Made by a program: the position numbers and the translations under genes
The notes under the pieces: model-generated
Told to the model about the DNA's origin: nothing
What the model saw: the letters and a program-made list of their open reading frames with translations, nothing else
The model's database searches: none
Shown: one piece after another, positions 1 to 7,924 of the stretch
Position numbering within the stretch: the stretch's first letter is position 1
How the letters are laid out: each line of letters opens with the position of its first letter
Assembly: GCA_001782045.1 (NCBI GenBank)
Contig: MFNK01000003.1
Span: 271,608 to 335,607, forward strand
DNA from: Candidatus Levybacteria bacterium RIFCSPHIGHO2_01_FULL_36_15b
GTDB taxonomy: Bacteria; Patescibacteria; Microgenomatia; Levybacterales; UBA12049
Reading direction: 5' to 3'
DNA: 64,000 nt

Positions 1-156
1 AACGTTCTCAACCTGAAAGTTGCCCGGAGCCTTGGTTGTTACAGAAAAAGCTTCTTCCCCTAAGTTGGTTTGAACAACAGTTAAATTAGATGCACTGTAA
101 ATATAAACAGCAGTCAAAAATATGAAAAATAATAAGAGTGTAATTTTTTTTATCAT
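1..156 (-). CDS. N-terminal fragment of an exported or membrane-anchored protein
   Basis: The reading frame opens with ATG at 156 and runs off the left edge, leaving 52 residues. It begins MIKK, followed by a hydrophobic run to about residue 20 and then a polar stretch, which looks like a signal peptide or N-terminal membrane anchor with an extracellular remainder. No cleavage box is certain and the family is not recognisable from this fragment. A possible -10-like TATAAG lies 8 nt before the ATG, so it may have its own promoter. It lies 97 nt beyond the end of the AftD-like gene on the same strand. The reading frame and the hydrophobic start are seen directly; export is inferred. Confidence 0.55.
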   Translation of the reverse strand, partial: MIKKITLLLFFIFLTAVYIYSASNLTVVQTNLGEEAFSVTTKAPGNFQVENV

Positions 157-253
157 GGTTCTTTCTTATAAAAATATAAAGATGAGTCCAATATTATTAC
201 TGTTAAGACAGCATCATTATTATAAAGCTTTTTACCTGAAATGAAATAGTTCT

Positions 254-2434
254 TCACTCATCTTTCCTCTTCTTAATATTCATTACACCGTAATAAGACA
301 GATATCCAGTGACTGCCAGTAAAGTAGTAAGACTCACTATTCCACCAAGATAGAGGTATAACTGAGGTTTAAAATAAACCGTCGCTTCGATATTATAACT
401 GCCATCAGAATTTTGCTCGCAAGCTATTTGCTTGCAAATAGATATGGGACTTAAGAGAAATGAATTAAGGGTAGCATCATTTTCAAAATGATTGCTGTCT
501 GGAATTTGAATCATGGAGTCTTTATGTTCGGAAACTGTGAGAACTTTCCACCATGCAAAGTCTCCTACGTAAACTGTCCAATCGGGATGGTAACTTTCGG
601 AGAAATTTAAGTAAAAAGGTTCTTTAACATTTTTTAAACTCACAGAATATTGTGTGGGATGAACAAACTCATATGAAACCTTTTCAAAAGGAATTTCTTT
701 TCTGATTGTTTCCTTCTCTTGTGTTATGTATAGATGGGGCATAAAGTTCTCATTTTCATAAACAGCTAAGTCTTTCGTTCCTATATCTATTTTCTTAAGC
801 CAAGTAATCTTATTCAGACTGTTTATGTAGTACTGTCTGGGTTCCCCGTAGTGTACAAAAAAGTCATCATCATTAGCCTTATCTTGGATTGGAACATAAA
901 CATATCTTATCGAAGACAATTTAAACAAATTTGGAGTATTTTTATAATTCAAAAAAGATAAAGTTTGCTGGGCTTGATTTGAATTATCATCTGATAAGAA
1001 GCTATTAAATAGATTCTTCCACTCAATATTTACAATATCAATCAAGCTAATTTCCGGGTGAATATTTGTAAAGAAAGTCCACTTTGAAACTTTAGGTATC
1101 CAAAGAGTTCTAAAATAATCTGATTGTTTATTTATAAAATCTTTATTAACTATATAATCTTTTGGTATCGTGCGTGTGACAAAGAGGGTTCCTATCTCCC
1201 CTGTGATCAAAGGTTTCGTATTCCATAAAAATATTGCAATGATTAGAATCGTAAGAAAATATTTTCCATAAACACTCATTCTAGTTTTTTTCCAATTCTT
1301 CCATAACCATGCCACAAAACCGGTAATCAGTACAGAATAACCCAGAGCTGTAAGGGGATAAAACTTACTTGCTTCCCTAAAAGCATCAAATCCTGGCAAA
1401 TGCAAATAAAGCCACAAATACAAACCTGGAAAAGGGGCTCCTGATTGTTTTGTTAGTAGAATACCCAAAAGAGCAAGTAAACCAAAAAATATTACAATTT
1501 TATTCTTTCTATTTAGATATAATCCCAAAAATGCAACAATAGGTATCAACCAATAATAAATAGGGATTTGTTGAGGATTAAATACTGCAGGTAAAGAACC
1601 TGACCAGAATGATTGGTAAAGCGTAATTGAATATAAAATGTTTGAAAATCCATCACCGAATAAACCTCTATGGAAGAGATCACTATTTGTTAAAGACCCC
1701 GAATGGGAAAGTCCCATTATCCAATAAGAACTAAGGAGAAAAGCGATTATTGCGGGTACCAGACCGACAGTAAATTTGTGAATTAAATGCCGTAATTGTT
1801 TTTTATTATTAATAAATAGTAAGTAGTAAATAAAATACATAGATAATATAATTCCCATTACATATCCCGCCCTAGTCTCATAAGAAATTATGATAAATAA
1901 AGATAGGGCTGTGAGCAATATATAAACTAATTTTTCTCTATCTAGACTCTCTATGTAAAAAAATATTACTAGAGGAAACAAGGCAAAAGCTGCCATTAAG
2001 GTTAAGGTTCCAGTCTGCAAAATAAGAAAATACGTATTGAAACTATAAATCAGAATACCTGTAACTACTGCGGCCTTATTCTTAAATAATTTATTAAGAA
2101 GAAAATATGAAGAAATTGGAGATAAAATTACAGCCGGCCAAAAATGAATGAGTCTTTCCGACAAAGCATAACTTAAGCCAAAATACTTTGAGAGTATTCC
2201 ATATAACGCGTACGTTGGTGCTTGACTAACATCTACAATTACACGACCAAAAGAAGCATCTCCTAACCATAGTGTGAAATAATATAAACGAAGACTGCTC
2301 ATGGTTTCTTCAAAGAAAAAAATCCAATCTCCGCTCGTTAAAATTTCCAGGTTCAAGAACCAAGTGTGGTATACCACCATATAGATGACTATTAAAAAAA
2401 TCATCCAGGACAAATGTTTTATCTTGTTAAACAT
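254..2434 (-). CDS. Large AftD-like GT-C membrane glycosyltransferase (paralogue of 12267-14471)
   Basis: This 726-residue protein has a first membrane segment at about 9-28, then the loop motif SGDW (34-37), then many hydrophobic segments to about residue 430. A soluble, probably extracytoplasmic region follows, and a last membrane segment lies at about 697-720. Conserved points are the acidic SGD in the first loop and GFDAFREASKFYP (348-360), as in arabinofuranosyltransferase AftD / DUF3367-type GT-C proteins. It probably transfers a sugar from a polyprenyl-phosphate donor outside the membrane; donor and acceptor are unknown. The C-terminal soluble part has the YHPDW motif also found in the YfhO-like proteins here. 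It follows the GT4 gene by 28 nt and is probably co-transcribed with it. The family call is by motif only. Confidence 0.7.
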   Translation of the reverse strand: MFNKIKHLSWMIFLIVIYMVVYHTWFLNLEILTSGDWIFFFEETMSSLRLYYFTLWLGDASFGRVIVDVSQAPTYALYGILSKYFGLSYALSERLIHFWPAVILSPISSYFLLNKLFKNKAAVVTGILIYSFNTYFLILQTGTLTLMAAFALFPLVIFFYIESLDREKLVYILLTALSLFIIISYETRAGYVMGIILSMYFIYYLLFINNKKQLRHLIHKFTVGLVPAIIAFLLSSYWIMGLSHSGSLTNSDLFHRGLFGDGFSNILYSITLYQSFWSGSLPAVFNPQQIPIYYWLIPIVAFLGLYLNRKNKIVIFFGLLALLGILLTKQSGAPFPGLYLWLYLHLPGFDAFREASKFYPLTALGYSVLITGFVAWLWKNWKKTRMSVYGKYFLTILIIAIFLWNTKPLITGEIGTLFVTRTIPKDYIVNKDFINKQSDYFRTLWIPKVSKWTFFTNIHPEISLIDIVNIEWKNLFNSFLSDDNSNQAQQTLSFLNYKNTPNLFKLSSIRYVYVPIQDKANDDDFFVHYGEPRQYYINSLNKITWLKKIDIGTKDLAVYENENFMPHLYITQEKETIRKEIPFEKVSYEFVHPTQYSVSLKNVKEPFYLNFSESYHPDWTVYVGDFAWWKVLTVSEHKDSMIQIPDSNHFENDATLNSFLLSPISICKQIACEQNSDGSYNIEATVYFKPQLYLYLGGIVSLTTLLAVTGYLSYYGVMNIKKRKDE

Positions 2435-2462
2435 ATAGGTTTAGCTAAATTTGAATTTATAT

Positions 2463-3653
2463 CTAGTTTACTCTCGCAATATCAGATAAGACTTTATGAA
2501 GACGCTTATATATTCTTCCTGGGTCGAATCTAGCCTCGGTAATTTCTTTAATCAATTCTACTTTAAAAATACCCTTATTTCTTGAAATTTGGATTATCTT
2601 TTTTGCAAATTCCTTATTACTACTGACAAGAAATCCCGTTTTATTCTGCTCGATTATATCACGAGGACCTGCGGGCATATTAAACGCAATTACGGGCAAT
2701 CCTGCCGCCTGAGCCTCCAGAACACTATATGAAAACGTTTCCCACTTACTAGTACAGATAAATAAATCATTTTCTTTATAAATACTCGGCATGTATCTAT
2801 GCTCTACGGATCCCATATAATTCACGTTATTCCATCTCTCAGCTGACTTAATAATTTTCTCTCTAAGAACCTTACTTCCGTCACCAATAATATTAAAAAT
2901 AAACTGATTTTCATATCCTCTTAAATTAAGATAGTCAATCACGGACAATAAGTCAGGAATTCCTTTCCCTTCTGCAAGTCTACCGACCCATAGAATATTG
3001 AGTTTTTTCTTATCCCAATTATGGTTAAACTTACTGTTTCTTCTAGTATTATTTGTTTTAAAATCTAAGGCATTATAAATCTTAACTATGTTCTTAGCGG
3101 GCATTAACCTTCTAAGATATTGCTCATCAGAACTGTTAAGCACGTGAAACGCCTTAACATCTGATGTTAAAAATCTGTAAATGAAACCGCTATAGAGAAA
3201 ATTATGCAGTTTCGATTGTAAAGATTTTGTTTCCGGGTAATAAAAAGGTGTATGACAACCAAATATAACTGGAGGTAAATTTTCATATCCAACTAGGAAT
3301 TTTAAAATAAAGGCTTCCAGAACTTCATTTTTGCTGTAAATTACATCATATTCCTGAAGCTTCTTTCGAAGTGATCTTATAGAATCTACTTTAAAATAAC
3401 CAGCGTCGCCTAAATTTTCCTCGATGTTCTTTTTGCTCTCTTTATAAATAAGACTCATGTCCATTTTTGATACAAAAGATAAATAGAATATATGAGTCAA
3501 TCTCATGATTGTTAAGGCGAACTTATCATCCATGGTGACAACGTCTGCTTTGACCGAAGGTAATTTAGATAAATTAGATGAGGTTTCGATAAAATACTTC
3601 GCAAGTCCTCCACCATGCTCTAGAAAAAATACAGTAAAAAAGGCTACTTTCAT
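2463..3653 (-). CDS. GT4 family glycosyltransferase
   Basis: This 396-residue protein is a GT-B fold retaining glycosyltransferase. The N-terminal half starts MKVAFFTVFF followed by a GGGLAKYF loop, as in GT4 acceptor domains. The C-terminal half has VGRLAEGKG at about 222 and an EX7E motif within WETFSYSVLEAQAAGLPVI, which binds the nucleotide-sugar donor. It should act in the cytoplasm, adding a sugar to a lipid-linked glycan; sugar identity cannot be read. The ATG at 3653 lies directly after the sequence AACGCAAG, one arm of an inverted repeat spanning the divergent promoter region. It is the first gene of a minus-strand unit with the AftD-like gene. Confidence 0.85.
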   Translation of the reverse strand: MKVAFFTVFFLEHGGGLAKYFIETSSNLSKLPSVKADVVTMDDKFALTIMRLTHIFYLSFVSKMDMSLIYKESKKNIEENLGDAGYFKVDSIRSLRKKLQEYDVIYSKNEVLEAFILKFLVGYENLPPVIFGCHTPFYYPETKSLQSKLHNFLYSGFIYRFLTSDVKAFHVLNSSDEQYLRRLMPAKNIVKIYNALDFKTNNTRRNSKFNHNWDKKKLNILWVGRLAEGKGIPDLLSVIDYLNLRGYENQFIFNIIGDGSKVLREKIIKSAERWNNVNYMGSVEHRYMPSIYKENDLFICTSKWETFSYSVLEAQAAGLPVIAFNMPAGPRDIIEQNKTGFLVSSNKEFAKKIIQISRNKGIFKVELIKEITEARFDPGRIYKRLHKVLSDIARVN

Positions 3654-3727
3654 CTTGCGTTTAGATTGGAGATTGTAAGTTTTGTATGTATAATAAGCTT
3701 AATTATATATTGAGAGTCAACGCAAGA
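3653..3727. repeat. 9-bp inverted repeat bracketing a divergent promoter region
   Basis: TCTTGCGTT at 3653-3661 and AACGCAAGA at 3719-3727 are perfect reverse complements, 57 nt apart. Each arm sits just before one of the two divergent start codons: AACGCAAG abuts the ATG at 3653 on the minus strand and lies 6 nt from the ATG at 3733 on the plus strand. It could be a pair of operator half-sites or a shared 5' leader element. Confidence 0.5.
3666..3694 (+). promoter_or_regulatory. Sigma-70-type promoter for the GT2 gene at 3733
   Basis: TTGGAG (3666-3671), a 17-nt spacer and a perfect TATAAT (3689-3694). Predicted start near 3701, giving a leader of about 32 nt. It faces the opposite promoter at 3702-3730, so polymerase could probably occupy only one at a time. 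Confidence 0.5.
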
Positions 3728-3730
3728 CAA
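3702..3730 (-). promoter_or_regulatory. Sigma-70-type promoter for the GT4 gene at 3653
   Basis: On the minus strand, TTGTCT (3730-3725), a 17-nt spacer and a perfect TATAAT (3707-3702). Predicted start near 3695, leader about 42 nt. It overlaps head-on with the plus-strand promoter at 3666-3694. Confidence 0.45.
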
Positions 3731-3732
3731 TA

Positions 3733-4725
3733 ATGATAAACCAGCATATTACAATATTCATTCCAACATACAATAACGAGACAACTATTTTAGATACCCT
3801 ACAAAGCATAGAAAGACAGAAAACAAATCAGATTCGTAAAATAATCATTATCGATGATGGGTCAACTGATCAAACTATAGATCTTATTAATAATCATATT
3901 AAAACTTCTCACATTGAATTCAATTTTATCAAGAACACCAAACCAACAGGATTGTCTAGAAAATATAATAAGGCAATTGATTTAGTTAAAACAGAGTTAT
4001 TGATAATAATGCACGCTGATATTGTAATAGAGAGAAATAATGCTATAGAAAAATATTATAAAATTATGGAAAACGAAAGCAATGTTGCGGCCATAAGTAA
4101 GATTAGACATAGATTCGAAGACTGGAAAAAATTTACTTTTTGGGAAAAATGTGAATTCGATAGATTCCTCATGTCTCAAAGGCATTTTCTTGCTGCCAAA
4201 TTTGATATTTATAGAGTTTCTGCTCTTAAAAAAGTCGGTAAGTTTGATGCAGAAAAATATTACGCGGGAGGAGAGGATGCTGATTTGTGGTTAAAACTAG
4301 AGAAATTAGGAAACATCATAAAATCAGAAAACGTGTATATACATAAACAATCTTTCGCTAAAGATTATTCTCTTTTTAGATTAATTTATAGAAGTGCAAG
4401 ATATGCAGAAGCGGCAGGGGCAGTACTTAAAAACCATTACAGTCAATATAGTCTTATAGATCTAATGTTACTTTTCTTCAGAGAATTTCTAACTTTATTT
4501 TTCGTAATTGGACTTGTCATCTATTTATTATTTGAAATATCTCTATTGCTAATTGCAGCAATATTTTTATTTATATTGTTTTCTTTTGCAAACACGAAAA
4601 ATACTTATTTATATTCTGGTATGAACCCAAGAATTTTAATTTTACCTTTCGTCAATGTTTGCTTAATCTTTGTAAGCAATTTTTTTGTTCTCAGAGGGTT
4701 CATAAGGGGTAAAGAAGTTTTATAA
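3733..4725 (+). CDS. GT2 family glycosyltransferase with C-terminal membrane segments
   Basis: This 330-residue protein has a GT-A fold N-terminal domain: an ITIFIPTYNNE start, DDGS at 41-44 for nucleotide binding, HADIV at 94-98 in the place of the metal-binding DxD, and GGEDADLW at about 178. After residue 240 there are two or more hydrophobic segments, so the catalytic domain is tethered to the inner face of the membrane. The family makes glycosidic bonds from nucleotide-sugars; substrate unknown. It is a single-gene unit between a divergent GT4 gene and a convergent RmlD-like gene 31 nt downstream, and no terminator hairpin is visible in that gap. Confidence 0.82.
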   Translation: MINQHITIFIPTYNNETTILDTLQSIERQKTNQIRKIIIIDDGSTDQTIDLINNHIKTSHIEFNFIKNTKPTGLSRKYNKAIDLVKTELLIIMHADIVIERNNAIEKYYKIMENESNVAAISKIRHRFEDWKKFTFWEKCEFDRFLMSQRHFLAAKFDIYRVSALKKVGKFDAEKYYAGGEDADLWLKLEKLGNIIKSENVYIHKQSFAKDYSLFRLIYRSARYAEAAGAVLKNHYSQYSLIDLMLLFFREFLTLFFVIGLVIYLLFEISLLLIAAIFLFILFSFANTKNTYLYSGMNPRILILPFVNVCLIFVSNFFVLRGFIRGKEVL

Positions 4726-4756
4726 GTCCAATTGCAAAGGCTTCAAATGTTGTTCA

Positions 4757-5608
4757 CTATAATGTATTTTCCTTCAAAAATCTTCTTAGTCCGTCCTCCC
4801 ATCTTGGTAAAACAATACCCATCTCCCTGGCCTTCGTATTTTTTAAAGGTGAGAATAATGGCGGCTTAGATGGCCTGTCAAAATCTTTTAAACTTATTGG
4901 AATTATGTTTATTCCATCTACATCGGAAAGTGCAAAAGCTTTTTTTGCCAACTGTAGCCTAGAAGCCATACCCTCGTTAACTAAGTGATAAAGTCCGAAT
5001 TCATCAGATAATAATAATTCCTTAATAGCAGCAGCAAGATCTAGGGAATATGTAGGTGAGCTTATTTCATCTTTAACTATTCGAATTTGCTTGAGTTCCT
5101 TAGCTTTGCTAAATATTACATAAAGAAAATTGCGGCTCCATTTACTGTATAACCAAGAAGTTCTAATGATAAAGTATTTTTTTAAATTCTCTTTTATGAT
5201 ATTTTCGGCGTGAAATTTTGTTTTACCCGCAATCGTTATTGGATTTGCCTTATCTTTTTCGATGTAAGCAGACTTCTTTTTGCCATCAAATACCTCGTTA
5301 GTACTTACAAAAAGAAGTGGAATGTCAAATTTTTTACATACCTCCACAATATTTCTTGTTCCCTCTACGTTAATTCTATATGCTAGATCAGGATCTCTCG
5401 CGCAGTCATCGGCTCGAGTTAAAGAGGCAAAATGAAAAATCTTTCTAGGCTTAATTTTCGAGATTATCTTTGATACAAGATTTTTGTCTGTTACATCAAG
5501 CTCACTTTTAGTGGCCAAATAAAGTTCTCTTTTGGGGTATACATCTAACATCGATTTTGCCAGTTGTCCATTACCTCCTGTTACCAATATGAGATTATTT
5601 AATTCCAT
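4757..5608 (-). CDS. RmlD-like NAD(P)-dependent sugar reductase lacking the catalytic Tyr
   Basis: This 283-residue short-chain reductase resembles dTDP-4-dehydrorhamnose reductase (RmlD/RfbD). It has the Rossmann motif TGGNGQL (10-16), STNEVFDG (102-109) for the family's STDYVFDG, and RTSWLYS at 149-155. The family motif YGxTK reads AGKTK at 127-131: the catalytic Tyr is Ala127, encoded GCG, while Lys131 is kept. The usual Asp and Tyr of STDYVFDG are also changed, to Asn and Glu. It may be inactive, use another residue, or act on a different substrate. It is a single-gene unit divergent from gmd. No other rml gene is recognised in the window, so dTDP-rhamnose synthesis cannot be inferred from it. 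Confidence 0.75.
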   Translation of the reverse strand: MELNNLILVTGGNGQLAKSMLDVYPKRELYLATKSELDVTDKNLVSKIISKIKPRKIFHFASLTRADDCARDPDLAYRINVEGTRNIVEVCKKFDIPLLFVSTNEVFDGKKKSAYIEKDKANPITIAGKTKFHAENIIKENLKKYFIIRTSWLYSKWSRNFLYVIFSKAKELKQIRIVKDEISSPTYSLDLAAAIKELLLSDEFGLYHLVNEGMASRLQLAKKAFALSDVDGINIIPISLKDFDRPSKPPLFSPLKNTKAREMGIVLPRWEDGLRRFLKENTL

Positions 5609-5682
5609 TAAATTTTTGAAAAAGTATTAAACTTGTGTACATATTATCATTTTTTATACATCTATTCTACATTCGTAGGTAT

Positions 5683-5710
5683 TTCACTTTTTAAAAAAAC
5701 ATGATATATT
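5683..5710 (+). promoter_or_regulatory. Promoter of gmd, probably leaderless
   Basis: TTCACT (5683-5688), a 16-nt spacer and TATATT (5705-5710). The ATG of gmd starts at 5717, exactly 6 nt beyond the -10 box, so the transcript should begin at or next to the start codon. No Shine-Dalgarno sequence fits. Confidence 0.45.
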
Positions 5711-5716
5711 TGCAAA

Positions 5717-6796
5717 ATGGCGGCAAAGAGAGCATTAATTACAGGAGTTACAGGGCAGGATGGCTCATACATGGCAGAACTTCTTCTGGAAAAAGGCTAC
5801 AAAGTATACGGTCTTCAGAGACACGCAAGTTATCCAAATACATCACGTATAGACCATTTACTTAATAATGCTAAATTTCCAAATTTCCAAACTGCCTTTG
5901 GCGATCTTTCCGATAGCGCAAACATTGCTGCAATTATTGACAAGGCGGAGCCCGATGAAATTTATAATCTTGGAGCGCTTAGTCATGTCGGAGTTAGTTT
6001 TACAATGCCCGAGTATACAGTGGATGTTACAGGATTAGGGGCACTACGTATCTTAGAAGCCATACACCAGTTAAAGGCACCAACTAAATTTTATCAAGCT
6101 GGATCATCAGAAATGTTTGGAGCCGTTGAAAAACAGACGTTTCAGAACGAAAATACTCCATTTAATCCTCAATCTCCATATGCTATGTCAAAAGTTCTTG
6201 CTTTTCATACAACTCGGATATATAGAAAAAGCTACAATATTTTCGCAGCCAATGGAATTCTTTTTAATCACGAATCACCGCGACGGGGGGTATCTTTTGT
6301 TACACGGAAAATAACATTGGGTTTATCCCGAGTGAAGCTAGGACTGCAGGATGTACTTATGCTTGGTAACTTAAATGCTAAAAGAGATTGGGGATACTCA
6401 AGGGATTATGTTGAAGGAATTCATAAAATATTAAATTACAAAACGGCAGATGATTTCATCCTGGCAACTGGTGAGACACATACTGTACGTGAGTTTGTTG
6501 AGAGTGTTGCCAAGCAATTGGGATTTGATTTGGCGTGGAAAGGAAAGGGCCTAAAGGAAAAAGGCATTGATCGTAAGACTGGGAAAAAAATTATAGGCAT
6601 AGATCCGGTCCACTTTCGTCCTGCAGAAGTAGATTATCTTCTCGGCGACTCATCAAAAGCAAGAAAGCTCCTTGGCTGGAAACCTAAAGTTAATTTCCAA
6701 CAATTAGTTGAAATCATGATCAAGCATGATTATGATCTTATGAAAAAAAATTTGGGAAAGGGACATAAATTAGTAACTAGACACCGTTTTTATTAA
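5717..6796 (+). CDS. gmd: GDP-mannose 4,6-dehydratase
   Basis: Converts GDP-D-mannose to GDP-4-keto-6-deoxy-D-mannose in the cytoplasm, the precursor of GDP-fucose, GDP-rhamnose and GDP-perosamine. The 359 residues match the family's usual length. NAD(P)-binding GVTGQDGSY lies at 10-18, SSEMFG at 130-135, the catalytic YAMSK at 155-159, then NHESPRRG and the late RPAEVDYLLGD segment typical of Gmd. All expected catalytic residues are present. It heads a plus-strand unit with a cupin and an SDR downstream. Downstream enzymes in the window that could use the product are the aminotransferase at 16752 and the GDP-fucose-synthase-like SDR at 14706. Confidence 0.93.
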   Translation: MAAKRALITGVTGQDGSYMAELLLEKGYKVYGLQRHASYPNTSRIDHLLNNAKFPNFQTAFGDLSDSANIAAIIDKAEPDEIYNLGALSHVGVSFTMPEYTVDVTGLGALRILEAIHQLKAPTKFYQAGSSEMFGAVEKQTFQNENTPFNPQSPYAMSKVLAFHTTRIYRKSYNIFAANGILFNHESPRRGVSFVTRKITLGLSRVKLGLQDVLMLGNLNAKRDWGYSRDYVEGIHKILNYKTADDFILATGETHTVREFVESVAKQLGFDLAWKGKGLKEKGIDRKTGKKIIGIDPVHFRPAEVDYLLGDSSKARKLLGWKPKVNFQQLVEIMIKHDYDLMKKNLGKGHKLVTRHRFY

Positions 6797-6821
6797 ACAC
6801 AACTAACTAAATTCACATAAT

Positions 6822-7202
6822 GTGGAAAAAATAGCATATAAAAATAACTTAATAGCTCTTCGGCTAAAAAAAATTAAAAATGGAGTAATGTCTTTTACTG
6901 AACCAAGCGAGCCGATACAGCTTGTAACTCATAAAAGGTCCTTGGGAGAATACACAAAGGCGCACCTTCATTCACCCAAGAAACGTACTACGAATAAACT
7001 GCAGGAGTGCTTAGTTCTTATAAAGGGAAAGATAAAAATTGACTTATATAATAGTGAGAAAAAATACTTCAAGTCTATTTTCATATCAGCAGGAGAAGCT
7101 GTTATATTCGTTAGTGGAGGACATGGTGTGCATATACTCGAGGACAGCGAAATTATAGAGATTAAGAATGGCCCTTTTATCGAAGATAAGGTTTTAATTT
7201 AA
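6822..7202 (+). CDS. Small cupin-fold protein (paralogue of 15632-16030)
   Basis: This 126-residue protein uses a GTG start at 6822, because the overlapping ATG at 6820 is out of frame and stops at once. It has a cupin-like pattern: AHLHSP in the first half, then QECLVLIKGK, AGEAV, GGHGVHILED and IEIKNGPF. These last blocks are shared almost exactly with the protein at 15632, so the two form a local family. The first half also has isolated His residues that could bind metal. It follows gmd by 25 nt and precedes an SDR. Cupins in such loci are often sugar isomerases or epimerases, but this family is not identified and may be a binding protein. Confidence 0.75.
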   Translation: MEKIAYKNNLIALRLKKIKNGVMSFTEPSEPIQLVTHKRSLGEYTKAHLHSPKKRTTNKLQECLVLIKGKIKIDLYNSEKKYFKSIFISAGEAVIFVSGGHGVHILEDSEIIEIKNGPFIEDKVLI

Positions 7203-7210
7203 ATTAAAAC
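7191..7210. repeat. 20-bp perfect AT-rich palindrome between two genes
   Basis: GTTTTAATTT followed by its exact reverse complement spans the stop codon of the cupin gene (7200-7202) and the short gap before the SDR start at 7217. It has no T-run beyond it, so it is a poor terminator. It could be an operator or chance in AT-rich DNA. Confidence 0.4.
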
Positions 7211-7216
7211 AATATT

Positions 7217-7876
7217 ATGAAAATTCTGGTTTTTGGAGGGGGAAGCGATCTTGCACAACAAATATATACCATGCAGAGGAACACTATCCTTGTGGAGCAT
7301 GATGCCTGCGATATAAGTAGACCCAAGTCTGTGAAGAAGTTTATTCAAGCTCATAAGCCTGAAGTAGTAATAAATTGTGCTGGTTTGGTACAATCAGGAT
7401 TAGTCAAGCAGCAAGATTTCGAGGATTGGAAAAATCAAGTTTTCACTAATTTAATTGGTAGTTTTAACATAGCTCAAGCAGCCACTAATAATGACGTAAA
7501 AACAATTATTTTAGTTGGCTCAGTTACGGGCTTATATGGAAAACCCAAATACAGCGCCTACTCAGCTGCAAAAGCCGGTGTCATTTCACTTGTCCAGTCT
7601 CTAGGTATGGAAGGAATTAACGCATATTGTGTCTCACCTGCTCGCATAGATACAAAGATGCGAAATAAAGAATTTCCCAACGAAGACAAGAGAAGCAGAC
7701 TAACAACTCACGATGTGGCTAAGGTTATATTTGACTGCATTAATGGTAAATATAGGGCCGGAGATAATGTAATTATACTAAAACGGAAGTTCAGAAAGAT
7801 TACCAGGGTTGACAGTGGACAGCCTTGGAAAGAATACCTAAACATTAAACCTTACGAAACAGCTAAAACAATATAA
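7217..7876 (+). CDS. Short-chain dehydrogenase/reductase (SDR)
   Basis: A 219-residue classical SDR, slightly short for the family. It has a Rossmann glycine motif GGGSDLA at 7-13, NCAG at 53-56, the catalytic Ser at about 102 within GSVTG, and the YSAAK motif with Tyr115 and Lys119. The later VSPARIDT fits the usual PG-type cofactor loop. It should oxidise or reduce a hydroxyl/keto group with NAD(P). Its place after gmd and a cupin suggests a nucleotide-sugar substrate, but this is inference. The last 40 residues are Lys-rich and not typical of a known subfamily. Confidence 0.82.
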   Translation: MKILVFGGGSDLAQQIYTMQRNTILVEHDACDISRPKSVKKFIQAHKPEVVINCAGLVQSGLVKQQDFEDWKNQVFTNLIGSFNIAQAATNNDVKTIILVGSVTGLYGKPKYSAYSAAKAGVISLVQSLGMEGINAYCVSPARIDTKMRNKEFPNEDKRSRLTTHDVAKVIFDCINGKYRAGDNVIILKRKFRKITRVDSGQPWKEYLNIKPYETAKTI

Positions 7877-7879
7877 TAT

Positions 7880-7908
7880 TTGAGAAATTTCTTAAAAAGA
7901 AATATAAT
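7880..7908 (+). promoter_or_regulatory. Promoter for the C-methyltransferase gene
   Basis: TTGAGA (7880-7885), a 17-nt spacer and TATAAT (7903-7908). Predicted start near 7915, so the leader before ATG at 7925 would be only about 10 nt with no ribosome-binding site. The spacer contains a 7-bp inverted repeat, ATTTCTT and AAGAAAT with a 3-nt loop. Confidence 0.5.
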
Positions 7909-7924
7909 CAAACCTTAATTCCTT

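Noticed and set aside
254..256. UGA recoded as Gly or Trp (as in some CPR lineages)
   Set aside because: TGA ends many genes here at the expected family length and in ATGA overlaps, so the standard code applies.
6117..6314. 65-codon plus-strand frame inside gmd
   Set aside because: Out-of-frame reading of gmd, which has intact catalytic motifs.
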